64,000 nt of DNA from Paenibacillus_AB sp036577625 (GTDB lineage Bacteria; Bacillota; Bacilli; Paenibacillales; NBRC-103111). Both the position numbers and the translations under genes were made by a program. Location: NCBI RefSeq assembly GCF_036577625.1, contig NZ_JARBDC010000001.1, positions 1 through 64,000 on the forward strand, read 5' to 3'. The notes under the pieces were generated by a model. It did no database searches. It saw only the letters and a program-made list of their open reading frames with translations, and had not been told where the DNA came from. The first letter of the stretch is position 1; each line of letters starts with the position of its first letter. Shown here piece by piece: positions 23,566-32,202 of this stretch.

Positions 23566-24429
23566 TTACACTTCGTTCCAAATTCGGATCGCATTGTCGA
23601 GAGCCGTCTTCGTCCCCCATTTGCATTCTTCCTTGCCTTCGAATTCGATGGAGATGTAACCGTCATACCCGGAAGCTTTCACGATGCGGACAACCTCGTA
23701 CATGTCGATGTCGCCTTGGCCGACGACCGCGCCGCGCAAATAGGTGCCGCTGGTCGAGCGGAACCAGCCGTCGCCCGGATTCCGGTACGAAGGACGCACG
23801 TAAAAGTCCTTGAAGTGAACCATCGACGCGTACGGCATGCTCTTTTTGACGGCCGAAACCGGATTTTCGTCCGCGCACAGGAAGTTGCCGATGTCGATCG
23901 TGTGGCGGAAGTTCGTACGGTTCACCGCTTCGATAATCCGGTGCACGCGTTCGGTCGCCTGCACGAGGAAGCCGTGATTTTCGATGCTCGTCACGATGCC
24001 GTACTGCTCGGCATACTCGGCGATTTCGACGCACGCTTTGACGATCACGTCGAAGTCGGCTTCGAAACGGGCCGTTCCCGTTTCCGGAATCGGACGCGAC
24101 GCGACGTCGTGGCGCATCCGTTTCACGCCGAGCCGGTTCGCCACGTCGACGTGCTTTTTGACGCGCTCGATTTCGGCACGGTATCCGGCTTCGTCCAGAT
24201 CGATGAATTTGGCGCCGATCGCGTAGTTGGAAATCTCGATGCCGACTTCGGCCGCCTTGCTCACGATCGCGTCGGTTAATGCCGGGTCCTGCTCCAAGGA
24301 AAAGCCGATCGGCACGATCTCGACATGTTGGCCGCCGTTGTCGGCGATCCATTGAATGGCGCCCAAGACGTCGAATTCTCCCGCGTTCATCGCTCTCGAC
24401 AAGCTATACGTACTTACTCCGATTTTCAT
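23566..24429 (-). CDS. Sugar phosphate isomerase/epimerase, TIM barrel
   Basis: A 287-residue xylose-isomerase-like TIM barrel. Metal and active-site type motifs are TSIENHG (Glu), TIDIGNFL (Asp), VHFKDFYV (His-Lys-Asp) and YISIEFEG (Glu). MKIGVSTYSL is a typical N-terminus and GGGAGGG lies 9 bases before ATG 24429. The RpiR regulator follows at once, so the substrate is probably a phosphorylated or free sugar or polyol. It is not closely similar to the isomerase at 5764-6639. Confidence 0.88.
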   Translation of the reverse strand: MKIGVSTYSLSRAMNAGEFDVLGAIQWIADNGGQHVEIVPIGFSLEQDPALTDAIVSKAAEVGIEISNYAIGAKFIDLDEAGYRAEIERVKKHVDVANRLGVKRMRHDVASRPIPETGTARFEADFDVIVKACVEIAEYAEQYGIVTSIENHGFLVQATERVHRIIEAVNRTNFRHTIDIGNFLCADENPVSAVKKSMPYASMVHFKDFYVRPSYRNPGDGWFRSTSGTYLRGAVVGQGDIDMYEVVRIVKASGYDGYISIEFEGKEECKWGTKTALDNAIRIWNEV

Positions 24430-24468
24430 AATGGAAATCCCTCCCGAATGGTGTGCTGCTCCCTATTC

Positions 24469-24497
24469 ATTGTAACCGGACCATGCCGGTTTGTCTG
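24469..24497 (-). promoter_or_regulatory. Promoter of the isomerase-RpiR pair with internal palindrome
   Basis: -35 CAGACA (24497-24492), 17-bp spacer, -10 TACAAT (24474-24469). A perfect ACCGG-6-CCGGT palindrome (24475-24490) fills the spacer and is a candidate RpiR operator. Confidence 0.5.
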
Positions 24498-24531
24498 CCA
24501 TTTTTTTGCCTCGCATCCGGCGGCCCCGCCG

Positions 24532-25800
24532 CTACCGCTTTCCGGCCGTCCTCCGCCTAAACAGGGTCGAAAAGGCGTTTTCGCGCGCGAAAACGAGAAA
24601 CAGCAGCATCGTTCCGAGACTGCCCGCCAGCAGCCATACCGTCGCCTTGACGGGAAACGTCTCCATCGTCCAGCCCGCCGCGTACGGCAACAGCGCCCCG
24701 CCCAGCCCGTTGACGGCCATAAGCAGGCTCGTCGTCCGGTCCGTTCGTCCCGGCAGCTGCCGGTTGGCGAAGATGAGGGCGATCGCGAACATTCCGGACA
24801 TGAACAGCCCGACGAAAAATACGAGCGCGAAGCCGACCTGCAGCCCGCCTCCCGCGGCGAGCAGCGCCAGCATGACGGCGGCGCCCCCCGTCGAGGCGAG
24901 CAGAAACGGGTAATACCCGAACCGGTCGGCCAGCACGCCGGTAACCGCCCGGCCGATGACCATGCCGGTCCAATAAACGCTGACGACGAGCGAAGCGACG
25001 GACGCGGAGGCGTGCCGGTCTTCCATAAAGACGGAGGGCAGAAAGTGGATGAGCGACGCTTCGGACCCGCCGTACAGCGAGAAGAACAAGGCGCACAGCA
25101 AAAAGACGTACAGGCCGCCGCCCCCGGCGCGCTTTTTTTCGCCGGCCGGAGCCGCGGCGGCGGCGGTTGGTTCGGCGTCGGGACGCCAAAGCCCGTCCGT
25201 GTCTACGCCGCTCGCGCGCTCGCGGGTTGCGGCGTTTCCCTTTTGCCGGAGCGGTCCGTCAAGCGGTCCGAACGACAAAACCATCCATGCGACGGAAACG
25301 AGCAGGGAGCTGAGCCCCAGCACGGGAAACGCGTATATCCACGCCTGCTTCGCGATGAGCAGGCTGACGAGAAACGGCATCGCGAGCGCCCCCAGCCCGA
25401 ACGTCACCTCCAGCTTGCTCATCGCCGAAGCCGGACGGTCCGCGGCGGCGAGAAGCACGAGCGCGCCGATGCTCGATTCCACGAGGCCTGCGCCGAAGCC
25501 GGCGACGAACAAAATCGGCAGCGTCGCCTCCCATGGCGGCGCGAGCAGGAACAAAGTTTCGACCGACAGGCAAAGCAAACCGGCGACGATCGTCCGTCTG
25601 CGCCCCGCGAGCCGGATCAGCGAGGGCATGCTGAGCACGCCGCACAGCAAGCCGACGAACTGGACGAAGACGAGCAGCCCTCCGTCGTCGTAGCCTTTCC
25701 CGTAAAAGGCGAGCAGCTCCGGCAGCGCCGAGCCGACGATGACGAGCGTAAAGCCGGTCAATACGTAACAGATGCATCCCATGAGCAGCAGCCGATTCAC
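24532..25800 (-). CDS. MFS transporter
   Basis: A 422-residue carrier with about 12 hydrophobic helices in two halves joined by a hydrophilic, Ala-rich loop near residues 195-225. The segment LIRLAGRRRTIVAG is the usual MFS loop 2-3 signature and GRAVTGVLADRFG its counterpart in the second half. GTG 25800 has GGAGG 6 bases upstream; the frame opens 11 codons earlier without a site. It is divergent from helD. The substrate is unknown. Confidence 0.85.
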   Translation of the reverse strand: MNRLLLMGCICYVLTGFTLVIVGSALPELLAFYGKGYDDGGLLVFVQFVGLLCGVLSMPSLIRLAGRRRTIVAGLLCLSVETLFLLAPPWEATLPILFVAGFGAGLVESSIGALVLLAAADRPASAMSKLEVTFGLGALAMPFLVSLLIAKQAWIYAFPVLGLSSLLVSVAWMVLSFGPLDGPLRQKGNAATRERASGVDTDGLWRPDAEPTAAAAAPAGEKKRAGGGGLYVFLLCALFFSLYGGSEASLIHFLPSVFMEDRHASASVASLVVSVYWTGMVIGRAVTGVLADRFGYYPFLLASTGGAAVMLALLAAGGGLQVGFALVFFVGLFMSGMFAIALIFANRQLPGRTDRTTSLLMAVNGLGGALLPYAAGWTMETFPVKATVWLLAGSLGTMLLFLVFARENAFSTLFRRRTAGKR

Positions 25801-25841
25801 ATCGATCCTCCATCCGTTCGTTTGCGTTCGCAATATGATTC

Positions 25842-25869
25842 ATTGTAGCGGAATCGGCGAAATGTTCAA
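25842..25869 (-). promoter_or_regulatory. Promoter of the MFS gene
   Basis: -35 TTGAAC (25869-25864), 16-bp spacer, -10 TACAAT (25847-25842). Confidence 0.5.
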
Positions 25870-26013
25870 TAGCGATCTCCGGCGATTTTTGTTTGCGGCC
25901 GGACAGTTCCGCTATAACGAAAGTCGGATTTTCTTTTTGCGGCGCCGTATGGTACTATGAATATCTGTTTTTCGTGGACGCATCACCCATTCAACCGCCT
26001 GGAGGTAACTGAA

Positions 26014-28167
26014 TTGGATATTCAAAGTGCCTATCAAGAGGAATCGGAAAAGCTGGACCGCATCTCGGGCTGGATCGACCGCAAGCTGAAGGAGCTGCAG
26101 GCGGTGCCGCGCTACTTCGGCGACAACTTGACCGAGCAGGTGCTCGAATCGATTCGCGAAAACGCGCGCCGCAATTTGGCCGGCGCCGTGGACGAGCCGT
26201 ACTTCGGCCGGCTCGATTTCGGCGAAACCGGCGAAGATGCCCCGCGCAGGCTGTATATCGGCAAATTCGGAGTCGACAACGAAACGACCGGCGAGCCGCT
26301 CGTCATCGATTGGCGCGCCCCGGTGGCCAGCTTGTTTTATTCGTTCGCCGGCGGCGACGGCCCCGCGTCGTACGAAGCGCCGGACGGCGTCATCGAAGGG
26401 CTCGTCTATTTGAAGCGCAACCTCGTCATCCGCAAGCAATTGTTGCAGCGGGTCGTGGACACGTACGACCGGAACGGCGACAATCCCGCCGTGACCGACG
26501 AATTTTTGCTGTACCGGCTCGGCGAGAACAAGGACAACAAGCTGCGCGACATCGTTTCGACGATTCAGGCCGAGCAGGATCGAATTATACGTTCCGCGAA
26601 AAATGCGGCGCTCGTCATCCAGGGGGTGGCCGGCAGCGGCAAGACGACCGTCGCGCTGCACCGGCTCGCCTTCTTGCTATATCAATACCGGGACCAAATC
26701 CGCGCCGAAAAAATGATCATATTCGCGCCGAACCGGATGTTTCTCGACTACATTTCTTCGGTGCTGCCGGAGCTCGGAGTCGGCCATATCGGGCAAACGA
26801 CGTTCGAGGATTGGGCGCTCGGGACGATCGGCGGCAAGCTGACGCCGGCGGACGAAACGGAACGAAGGGAGCGCTTGTTCGCCTACGGCGCCGACAAGCC
26901 GGCGATCGACGACGAGGCGCCCGGCCGGTTTAAAGGGTCGATCCGGTTTATGCGGGCGATCGAAGCCGCGCTGAACGAATACGAGGACCGTTTCGTGCCG
27001 ATCGAAGATTTCGAGCCGTGGCCCGGCGGGAAGCTTCCCGCGCGCAGCGTCGGCGAATGGTTTTACGGCGAATATCGCCACTATCCGGTGATGAAGCGGA
27101 AAGAGCGCGTCGAGGCGAGAATCAAACGATGGATCGAGATGGAGCTCGGCGAAACGCGCGACCCGAACGTTCGCAAGGACCGGAAGAAAAAAGCGGCGCA
27201 AAAGCTGAAAGCGTATATGAAGTCGTGGCCGTCGGAAACGCCTTTCGAGTTTTACCGTTCGCTGTTCCCTGCCCCGGCCGGCGCCCCCGCGGCAAGACAG
27301 CTGCCGGAGCTGGCGATCCCGGCTCCGGTTGCGGAGGAATCGGCGAAGACGCTCGGGAAAAACAAGCTGTTTCCCGAAGACTTGGCGCCGCTTCTGCTCA
27401 TTCATGACCGGATGTACGGCATCGAAGGGGAACGAATGTTCGATCATATCGTCATCGACGAAGCGCAAGACTTTTCGCCGTTTCAGGTCGCTTTGCTGAA
27501 CCGTCACGCGCGCAGCGGCTCGTTTACGATTTTGGGCGATTTGTCCCAAGGCATTCACGCGTATAAAGGAATCCGCTCGTGGGACGAATTTTTGCAGCTG
27601 TTCGATGCTCAGGCGCGCGCCTTTTTCCAATTGGAACGCAGCTACCGGTCGACGATGGAAATTATCCGGTTCGCGAACGGCGTGCTCGCCGCCGGCGTGC
27701 CCGGCGCGATGCAGGCGGTGCCCGTCTTCCGCAGCGGCGATAAAGTGAAGGTGCTGCGGCACGATCCGGACGAACGCGTCGATACGATCGTTCGGGTGCT
27801 GAGCAAGCTGAAAAGCGGCCCCGCCTCGACGATCGCCGTCATCGGCCGCACCGAGCGCGAATGCCGCGAGCTGCATACGGCGCTGCTGCACGCGGACGTA
27901 TCCGCCGTCCTGATCGACGCCGCGCAGCACAAGTACGAGGGCGGCTTGTCCGTCGTCCCCGTCTATTTGGCCAAAGGGCTCGAATTCGACGCGGTCGTGC
28001 TGATCGATGCGGACCGCGACCATTACGGCGCGAACGAGCACGACGCCAAGCTGATGTACGTCGGCTGCACCCGCGCCCTGCACGACTTGTGGGTGCTTTA
28101 TTCCGGCTCGCCGTCGCCGCTCGCGGCGGGAGCGGACGGCGAATTCGCAAAAGTTATCGATGCTTGA
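26014..28167 (+). CDS. helD: HelD-type UvrD/Rep-family helicase, RNA polymerase recycling factor
   Basis: A 717-residue SF1 ATPase of the HelD type, which in Bacillus binds RNA polymerase and frees it from stalled complexes. The order is HelD-like: an N-terminal coiled-coil arm (about 1-60), a domain with VIDWRAPVASLFY, then Walker A GVAGSGKTT (about 205), Walker B VIDEAQDFSP, motif III GDLSQGI and the late YVGCTRA motif. TTG 26014 is chosen because GGAGGT lies 7 bases upstream; codons before it have no site. Terminal repeats or fusion are not seen. It is transcribed alone and divergent from the MFS gene. Confidence 0.92.
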   Translation: MDIQSAYQEESEKLDRISGWIDRKLKELQAVPRYFGDNLTEQVLESIRENARRNLAGAVDEPYFGRLDFGETGEDAPRRLYIGKFGVDNETTGEPLVIDWRAPVASLFYSFAGGDGPASYEAPDGVIEGLVYLKRNLVIRKQLLQRVVDTYDRNGDNPAVTDEFLLYRLGENKDNKLRDIVSTIQAEQDRIIRSAKNAALVIQGVAGSGKTTVALHRLAFLLYQYRDQIRAEKMIIFAPNRMFLDYISSVLPELGVGHIGQTTFEDWALGTIGGKLTPADETERRERLFAYGADKPAIDDEAPGRFKGSIRFMRAIEAALNEYEDRFVPIEDFEPWPGGKLPARSVGEWFYGEYRHYPVMKRKERVEARIKRWIEMELGETRDPNVRKDRKKKAAQKLKAYMKSWPSETPFEFYRSLFPAPAGAPAARQLPELAIPAPVAEESAKTLGKNKLFPEDLAPLLLIHDRMYGIEGERMFDHIVIDEAQDFSPFQVALLNRHARSGSFTILGDLSQGIHAYKGIRSWDEFLQLFDAQARAFFQLERSYRSTMEIIRFANGVLAAGVPGAMQAVPVFRSGDKVKVLRHDPDERVDTIVRVLSKLKSGPASTIAVIGRTERECRELHTALLHADVSAVLIDAAQHKYEGGLSVVPVYLAKGLEFDAVVLIDADRDHYGANEHDAKLMYVGCTRALHDLWVLYSGSPSPLAAGADGEFAKVIDA

Positions 28168-28200
28168 AACGCCGGTTCGAGCCGGCGGCACTACGATAAG

Positions 28201-28234
28201 ACGCTTAGGGCGATCGGAACGGTCCCCTAAGCGT
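28201..28234 (+). terminator. Terminator-like hairpin after helD
   Basis: Perfect 10-bp arms ACGCTTAGGG (28201-28210) and CCCTAAGCGT (28225-28234), followed by ATTTG rather than a long T-run. Confidence 0.5.
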
Positions 28235-28236
28235 AT

Positions 28237-28266
28237 TTGCCGTTTCCTCCGCATATGCGCTACAAT
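28237..28266 (+). promoter_or_regulatory. Promoter of the hemolysin-III gene
   Basis: -35 TTGCCG (28237-28242), 18-bp spacer, -10 TACAAT (28261-28266), 32 bases before the start codon. Confidence 0.55.
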
Positions 28267-28298
28267 GGAAGCATCAGTATGAACTCCGGGGGTCGGTT

Positions 28299-28946
28299 AT
28301 GAGATATTCGATACGCGAAGAAATCGCGAACGCGGTCAGCCACGGCATCGGCGCGATGCTGAGCGCCGCGGCGCTCGCCGTTTTGGTTATTTTCGCCTGC
28401 TTGCACGGCGACGTTTGGCATATCGTCAGCTTCAGCATTTTCGGCACGACGCTCGTGCTGCTATATACGTGCTCCACGCTGCTGCACAGCTTCCGCGAAG
28501 GCAGAGTGAAAGATATTTTCGAAATACTCGATTACTCCGCCATTTATTTGCTGATCGCCGGCACGTACACCCCGTTTTTGCTCGTGACGCTGCGCGGACC
28601 GCTCGGCTGGACGATTTTCGGCATCATCTGGGGGCTCGCCGCGGCCGGCATCGCATTCAAGGCGTATTTCGCCAACAAGTTCATTATGCTGTCCACCCTG
28701 TTCTACATCGCCATGGGCTGGCTGATCGTGTTCGCCATCAAGCCGCTGTACGAGCAGCTGCCCTGGAACGGCCTGCTCTGGCTTGTCGGCGGCGGCCTGC
28801 TGTATACGGTCGGCACCGTCTTCTTCCTGTGGCGCAAAATTCCGTACCATCATGCCATCTGGCATACGTTCGTCATCGGCGGCAGCGTCTGCCACTTCAT
28901 CGCGATTTTGTTTTACGTGCTGCCGATGCCGGGGACGGCGGCGTGA
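28299..28946 (+). CDS. Hemolysin-III / PAQR-family membrane protein
   Basis: A 215-residue integral membrane protein with seven predicted helices, as usual for the YqfA/hemolysin-III branch of the PAQR family. Conserved residues are visible in EEIANAVSHGIGA, STLLHSF, LDYSAIYLLIAGTYTP (Asp and Tyr) and the late HAIWHTFVIGGSVCHF, whose histidines with an early His form the putative metal site. The physiological role is unclear; in Bacillus such proteins influence membrane fluidity. A strong terminator follows. Confidence 0.92.
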   Translation: MRYSIREEIANAVSHGIGAMLSAAALAVLVIFACLHGDVWHIVSFSIFGTTLVLLYTCSTLLHSFREGRVKDIFEILDYSAIYLLIAGTYTPFLLVTLRGPLGWTIFGIIWGLAAAGIAFKAYFANKFIMLSTLFYIAMGWLIVFAIKPLYEQLPWNGLLWLVGGGLLYTVGTVFFLWRKIPYHHAIWHTFVIGGSVCHFIAILFYVLPMPGTAA

Positions 28947-28978
28947 CAGCCGTTTCAGGCGCCGTTCGGCGCCGTTGA

Positions 28979-29015
28979 AAAAAGCCGACGGCTTGCGATG
29001 AGCCGACGGCTTTTT
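28979..29015 (+). terminator. Terminator of the hemolysin-III gene
   Basis: Arms AAAAAGCCG (28979-28987) and CGGCTTTTT (29007-29015) with a repeated GCCGACGGC inside; T-run at the end. Confidence 0.65.
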
Positions 29016-29151
29016 ATGTGCCGTTCCTTTTCAAAGATCTGGAGAAAATCCGGCTAAATGGGAACCTCATTTTTAAAGCGACCGCCAACTCGACGATATT
29101 CGGCATCGGTTCAGGTTCGAATCAACGGCTCCGACCGAAACATGACGCCGC

Positions 29152-29316
29152 CTAGCCCTTCCTGAACCCCATCCCCTCCAGCGTCGCCGTATAGCGATCC
29201 CAGACGAATTCCATGTCGTATTCGTACGTGTCTTTTTGAATCCAGCGGTAAATGAGCGCGATGACGGCGCCGAAAAACGCGAAACAGCCAAGCATCAGCA
29301 GCAGAAACGCAACCAC
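29152..29316 (-). CDS. Small single-pass membrane protein, 54 residues
   Basis: GTG 29316 to TAG 29152 encodes a 54-residue peptide with one hydrophobic helix (AFLLLMLGCFAFFGAVIALIY) and a charged cytosolic or external tail ending GMGFRKG. AAGGAG lies 11 bases upstream of the GTG. The frame is open further up to 29394 but without a ribosome site. No family is recognised; the call rests on the helix and site only. Confidence 0.45.
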   Translation of the reverse strand: MVAFLLLMLGCFAFFGAVIALIYRWIQKDTYEYDMEFVWDRYTATLEGMGFRKG

Positions 29317-29383
29317 GGGAACATCGTCTCCTTCCGGATTCGTCGTGCGCGATCGTTCGCTACCATATATATGCCGGAAAACG

Positions 29384-29417
29384 AAAGAAAGCACCTCCGC
29401 AAGAAGGCGCTTTCTTT
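29384..29417 (-). terminator. Terminator of the fumarylacetoacetate-hydrolase-family gene
   Basis: Perfect arms AAAGAAAGC/GCTTTCTTT (29384-29392, 29409-29417) with additional CCT/AGG pairing; the TTTCTTT tail works on either strand. Confidence 0.6.
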
Positions 29418-29443
29418 GCTGTTGCCGCCGCGTTCGGACCGTC

Positions 29444-30337
29444 TTATACGGTTTCGGCGACCATTTTGTTCGTAATGCTGCCGAGCTTCTCGATCTCGAC
29501 CGTGACGACGTCGCCCGGCTGCAGGTAGACGCGCTTCTCCGGCGGATAGCCGAGCACGACGCCTTCCGGCGTTCCGGTCAAAATGACGTCTCCTGGCATG
29601 AGCGTAAAATGCCGGGAAATATAGCTGATAATTTGCTTGCAGTTGAAAATCATGTCGGACGTATTGGAGTTTTGCCGCTGCACCCCGTTGACCGTGCAGG
29701 AAATCCGCAAATTGTTCGGATCGGCGATTTCGTCCGCGGTCACGAGCGTCGGCCCGAGCGGCGTAAAGCCGTCGCACACTTTGCCGAGCATCCATTGGTT
29801 CGTGCGAAGCTGCAAATCGCGCGCGGACAAGTCGTTGGCGGTGCAATATCCGAACACGCTGTCCAGCGCCTGCTCCTCGCTCACGTGCTTCGTCTTGCGG
29901 CCGATCACGATGGCGAGCTCGGCCTCGTAATCGACTTCCTTCGAGGTTACCGGCAGCTCGACGTCGTGGCCGTGACCGTTCAGCGTATTGTTGAACTTGT
30001 TGAACAGGATCGGGTACTCCGGAATTTTCGCGTTCGTTTCTTCCGCATGCTTCCGGTAGTTCAAGCCGACGCAAATGATTTTTTCCGGACGGGTAACGCA
30101 CGGTCCGTAAACGACCGAAGCGGCGTCGAGCCATGCGGAGGAATCCGCCTCCGCTTCGCGCACGTACGCTTCGACCGCCTGCCGGGCGGCCGCTCCGCCT
30201 TCGATCAGCTCGTGGATCGTTTCCGGGAGCGAGCTTCCTTTGCCCGTACGGGCTGCGGCCGTTACGTTCAAAATGCCGCGATCGGTTTTCACGCCCAAAT
30301 GGTTCTCGTTGTTCAGTTGGATGGTGACGAGTTTCAC
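29444..30337 (-). CDS. Fumarylacetoacetate hydrolase family protein
   Basis: A 297-residue FAH-fold enzyme, typically a hydrolase, decarboxylase or isomerase of 2-oxo acids with a divalent metal. The metal-site pattern is clear: ICVGLNYRKHAEE, then DYEAELAIVIG (Glu ligands), NDLSARDLQ, and GTPEGVV near the end. GTG 30337 is preceded by GGGGAGG at 8 bases. It lies 256 bases after the IclR gene, so it may have its own promoter, but its chemistry fits the end of the upstream catabolic cluster, handling a 2-keto acid. Confidence 0.9.
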   Translation of the reverse strand: MKLVTIQLNNENHLGVKTDRGILNVTAAARTGKGSSLPETIHELIEGGAAARQAVEAYVREAEADSSAWLDAASVVYGPCVTRPEKIICVGLNYRKHAEETNAKIPEYPILFNKFNNTLNGHGHDVELPVTSKEVDYEAELAIVIGRKTKHVSEEQALDSVFGYCTANDLSARDLQLRTNQWMLGKVCDGFTPLGPTLVTADEIADPNNLRISCTVNGVQRQNSNTSDMIFNCKQIISYISRHFTLMPGDVILTGTPEGVVLGYPPEKRVYLQPGDVVTVEIEKLGSITNKMVAETV

Positions 30338-30484
30338 CGTTGGTTCCTCCCCGTTTTGGCAAAAGGGCTGTCCGACCGGCGCTCGTCCGGAAGTTGTCCG
30401 AAAACCGAAAAGCGCGCCGTATGGAACAGCCGAATTGCGTGTTATGTCGGTTGTCGTTTTTCCCTCTGTCCCGATCGAAGTAAT

Positions 30485-30504
30485 CGGGTCCAAGCCGGGT
30501 CCAA
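30485..30504. repeat. Direct repeat CGGGTCCAA upstream of the FAH gene
   Basis: CGGGTCCAA occurs twice (30485-30493, 30496-30504), 11 bp apart, on the same face of the helix, in the 256-bp gap between iclR-type and FAH genes. It may be a regulator site. Confidence 0.35.
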
Positions 30505-30593
30505 TCTATATGGTAGCGAAGAACGGTCGGCCTGTAAACGATATTTTTCGCCATATGTTACGATTCCGTGAATATGCCCGGGCCTCGAATGCG

Positions 30594-31373
30594 TTACGGA
30601 ACATAGTACAGCTTCGTGCTCATTTCTTTGGCGCCCTGCGCGACCGCTTGCTCGACCCGCTCCCACAGCGCCGGCTCCCATCTCGCCACCGGGATCGAGA
30701 CGCCGAGCGCGGCCGCGATTTGCCGCTGCGCCCCGATGACCGGAGCGGCCACGCACCGTATGCCGTGAACCGATTCGCCCATGCTGTAGCCGATGCCGTC
30801 CCGGCGAATTTGCCCGATTTGCCGCATCAGCTCCCCGAAGTCGGTGATCGTCGTGTCCGTCAGCCTGCCGAGCTGACGATCCGGGTACAGCTTCGCGATC
30901 TCTTCGTCGGTCATTCCGCTGAGCAGCACTTTTCCCATCGCCGTCGCATGAAGCGGCAGCTGCATGCCGAGATGGGAGACGAAGCGAACCGGGTGGGTGC
31001 TCTGCTTTTCCGCGATATATAGAGCCATTTCGCCGTTGCGGATCGTCAAAAATACGGACTCGTTCAGCTCGTCGACGATTTTTTGCGCGGCCAGCTGGAA
31101 TTCGCTGGCCAGGTCGGTGCGTTGGGCGTATTTGCTGCCGATTTCGAACAGCTTGTAGCCGAGGCGGAACGTTTTTCCTTGCTTGTCGGATTCGAGATAG
31201 CCGCGCGCGAGCAAATTTTGCAGCAGCTTGTGGGCGCTGCTGGCCGGCATGTCCAGCTCCCGGGACAGCTCGGTCAAATTGATCGGCTCGCGCCGCTCGG
31301 CAAACAGTTCGAATATGTCGAGCACCCGGTCGGCGGATTTTACGGTTGCGGTTTGTTTTTCGGTCTCTTTCAT
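30594..31373 (-). CDS. IclR-family transcriptional regulator
   Basis: A 259-residue regulator with the N-terminal winged helix-turn-helix (SADRVLDIFELF ... INLTELSRELDMPASSAHKLL, about 13-55) and the C-terminal IclR effector domain (HLGMQLPLHATAMGKVLLSG, GIRCVAAPV). AAAGGGGA precedes ATG 31373. It follows the SDR gene by 70 bases on the same strand, so it is probably in the same operon, and is the likely regulator of the cluster from 37.9 kb to 29.4 kb. Confidence 0.93.
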   Translation of the reverse strand: MKETEKQTATVKSADRVLDIFELFAERREPINLTELSRELDMPASSAHKLLQNLLARGYLESDKQGKTFRLGYKLFEIGSKYAQRTDLASEFQLAAQKIVDELNESVFLTIRNGEMALYIAEKQSTHPVRFVSHLGMQLPLHATAMGKVLLSGMTDEEIAKLYPDRQLGRLTDTTITDFGELMRQIGQIRRDGIGYSMGESVHGIRCVAAPVIGAQRQIAAALGVSIPVARWEPALWERVEQAVAQGAKEMSTKLYYVP

Positions 31374-31443
31374 CTCTTTCCCCTTTCCGGGCGCCGGCTT
31401 ACGCGAAACGCTCGACGGCGGCGCGGCGCGCCTTCGGCCCTGC

Positions 31444-32202
31444 TTACGAAAGCTTGATCACTTGGCCGCCGTCGACGACCATCGACGTACCCGTTACGTA
31501 GGACGCTTCGTCCGAGGCGAGGAACAGCGCGGCCGCCGCGATTTCCTCCGGCTGCCCGACCCGCTTCATCGGCACGGTGCGCAAATAATCGGCGATCGCG
31601 GGCGGATTGTCGATGAGCGGCTTCGTCAGCCTCGTTTCGATGAAGCCCGGGCAAAGCGCGTTCACGCGAATGCCGTGCTCCGCCAGCTCCAGCGCCATCG
31701 ACATCGCCAGGTTGATCATGCCGCCCTTCGTCGTGTTGTAATGCGCCTGCTCCGCTTCGGCGAGCAGGCCGTTGACGCTCGACATTTGAATGATCGAGCC
31801 GCCGGTTCCCCGCTTCACCATCTCCCGGGCCGCCCGCTGGCTGACGAGAAACGCGCCCTTCAAATTGACGTTCATATGCCGGTCCCATTGGTCCTCGGTA
31901 ATGTTCAGAAACGGCGCCACTTCGCAAATGCCGGCGTTGTTGACCGCGATATCGAGCCGCCCCCAACGCTCCGCAATCCCGTCGATCATCCGGTCGACCT
32001 GCGTTTTGTCGGAGACGTCGGCCTCGAACGCCAGCGCCGTTCCCCCGGCTTCCTCGATTTGGCGCACCGTTTCGTCGAGCGCCGCTTTGCCCCGGCCGCA
32101 CAGCGCGACCTTCGCTCCTTCCTGCGCGAACCGGATCGCCACCGCTTGGCCGATGCCGTGCGATCCGCCCGTGACGAGCGCGACTTTGCCTGCGAGCCTC
32201 AT
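31444..32202 (-). CDS. SDR-family NAD(P)-dependent oxidoreductase
   Basis: A 252-residue classical short-chain dehydrogenase. All key elements are present: cofactor motif TGGSHGIGQA (about 11-20), NNAG (about 88-91), the Ser in IQMSSVNG, catalytic YNTTK (about 155-159) and PGFIETR. ATG 32202 has GGAGGGG 5 bases upstream and overlaps the aminotransferase stop (ATGA), implying coupled translation. As part of the cluster it probably oxidises or reduces a hydroxy/keto intermediate. Confidence 0.92.
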   Translation of the reverse strand: MRLAGKVALVTGGSHGIGQAVAIRFAQEGAKVALCGRGKAALDETVRQIEEAGGTALAFEADVSDKTQVDRMIDGIAERWGRLDIAVNNAGICEVAPFLNITEDQWDRHMNVNLKGAFLVSQRAAREMVKRGTGGSIIQMSSVNGLLAEAEQAHYNTTKGGMINLAMSMALELAEHGIRVNALCPGFIETRLTKPLIDNPPAIADYLRTVPMKRVGQPEEIAAAALFLASDEASYVTGTSMVVDGGQVIKLS

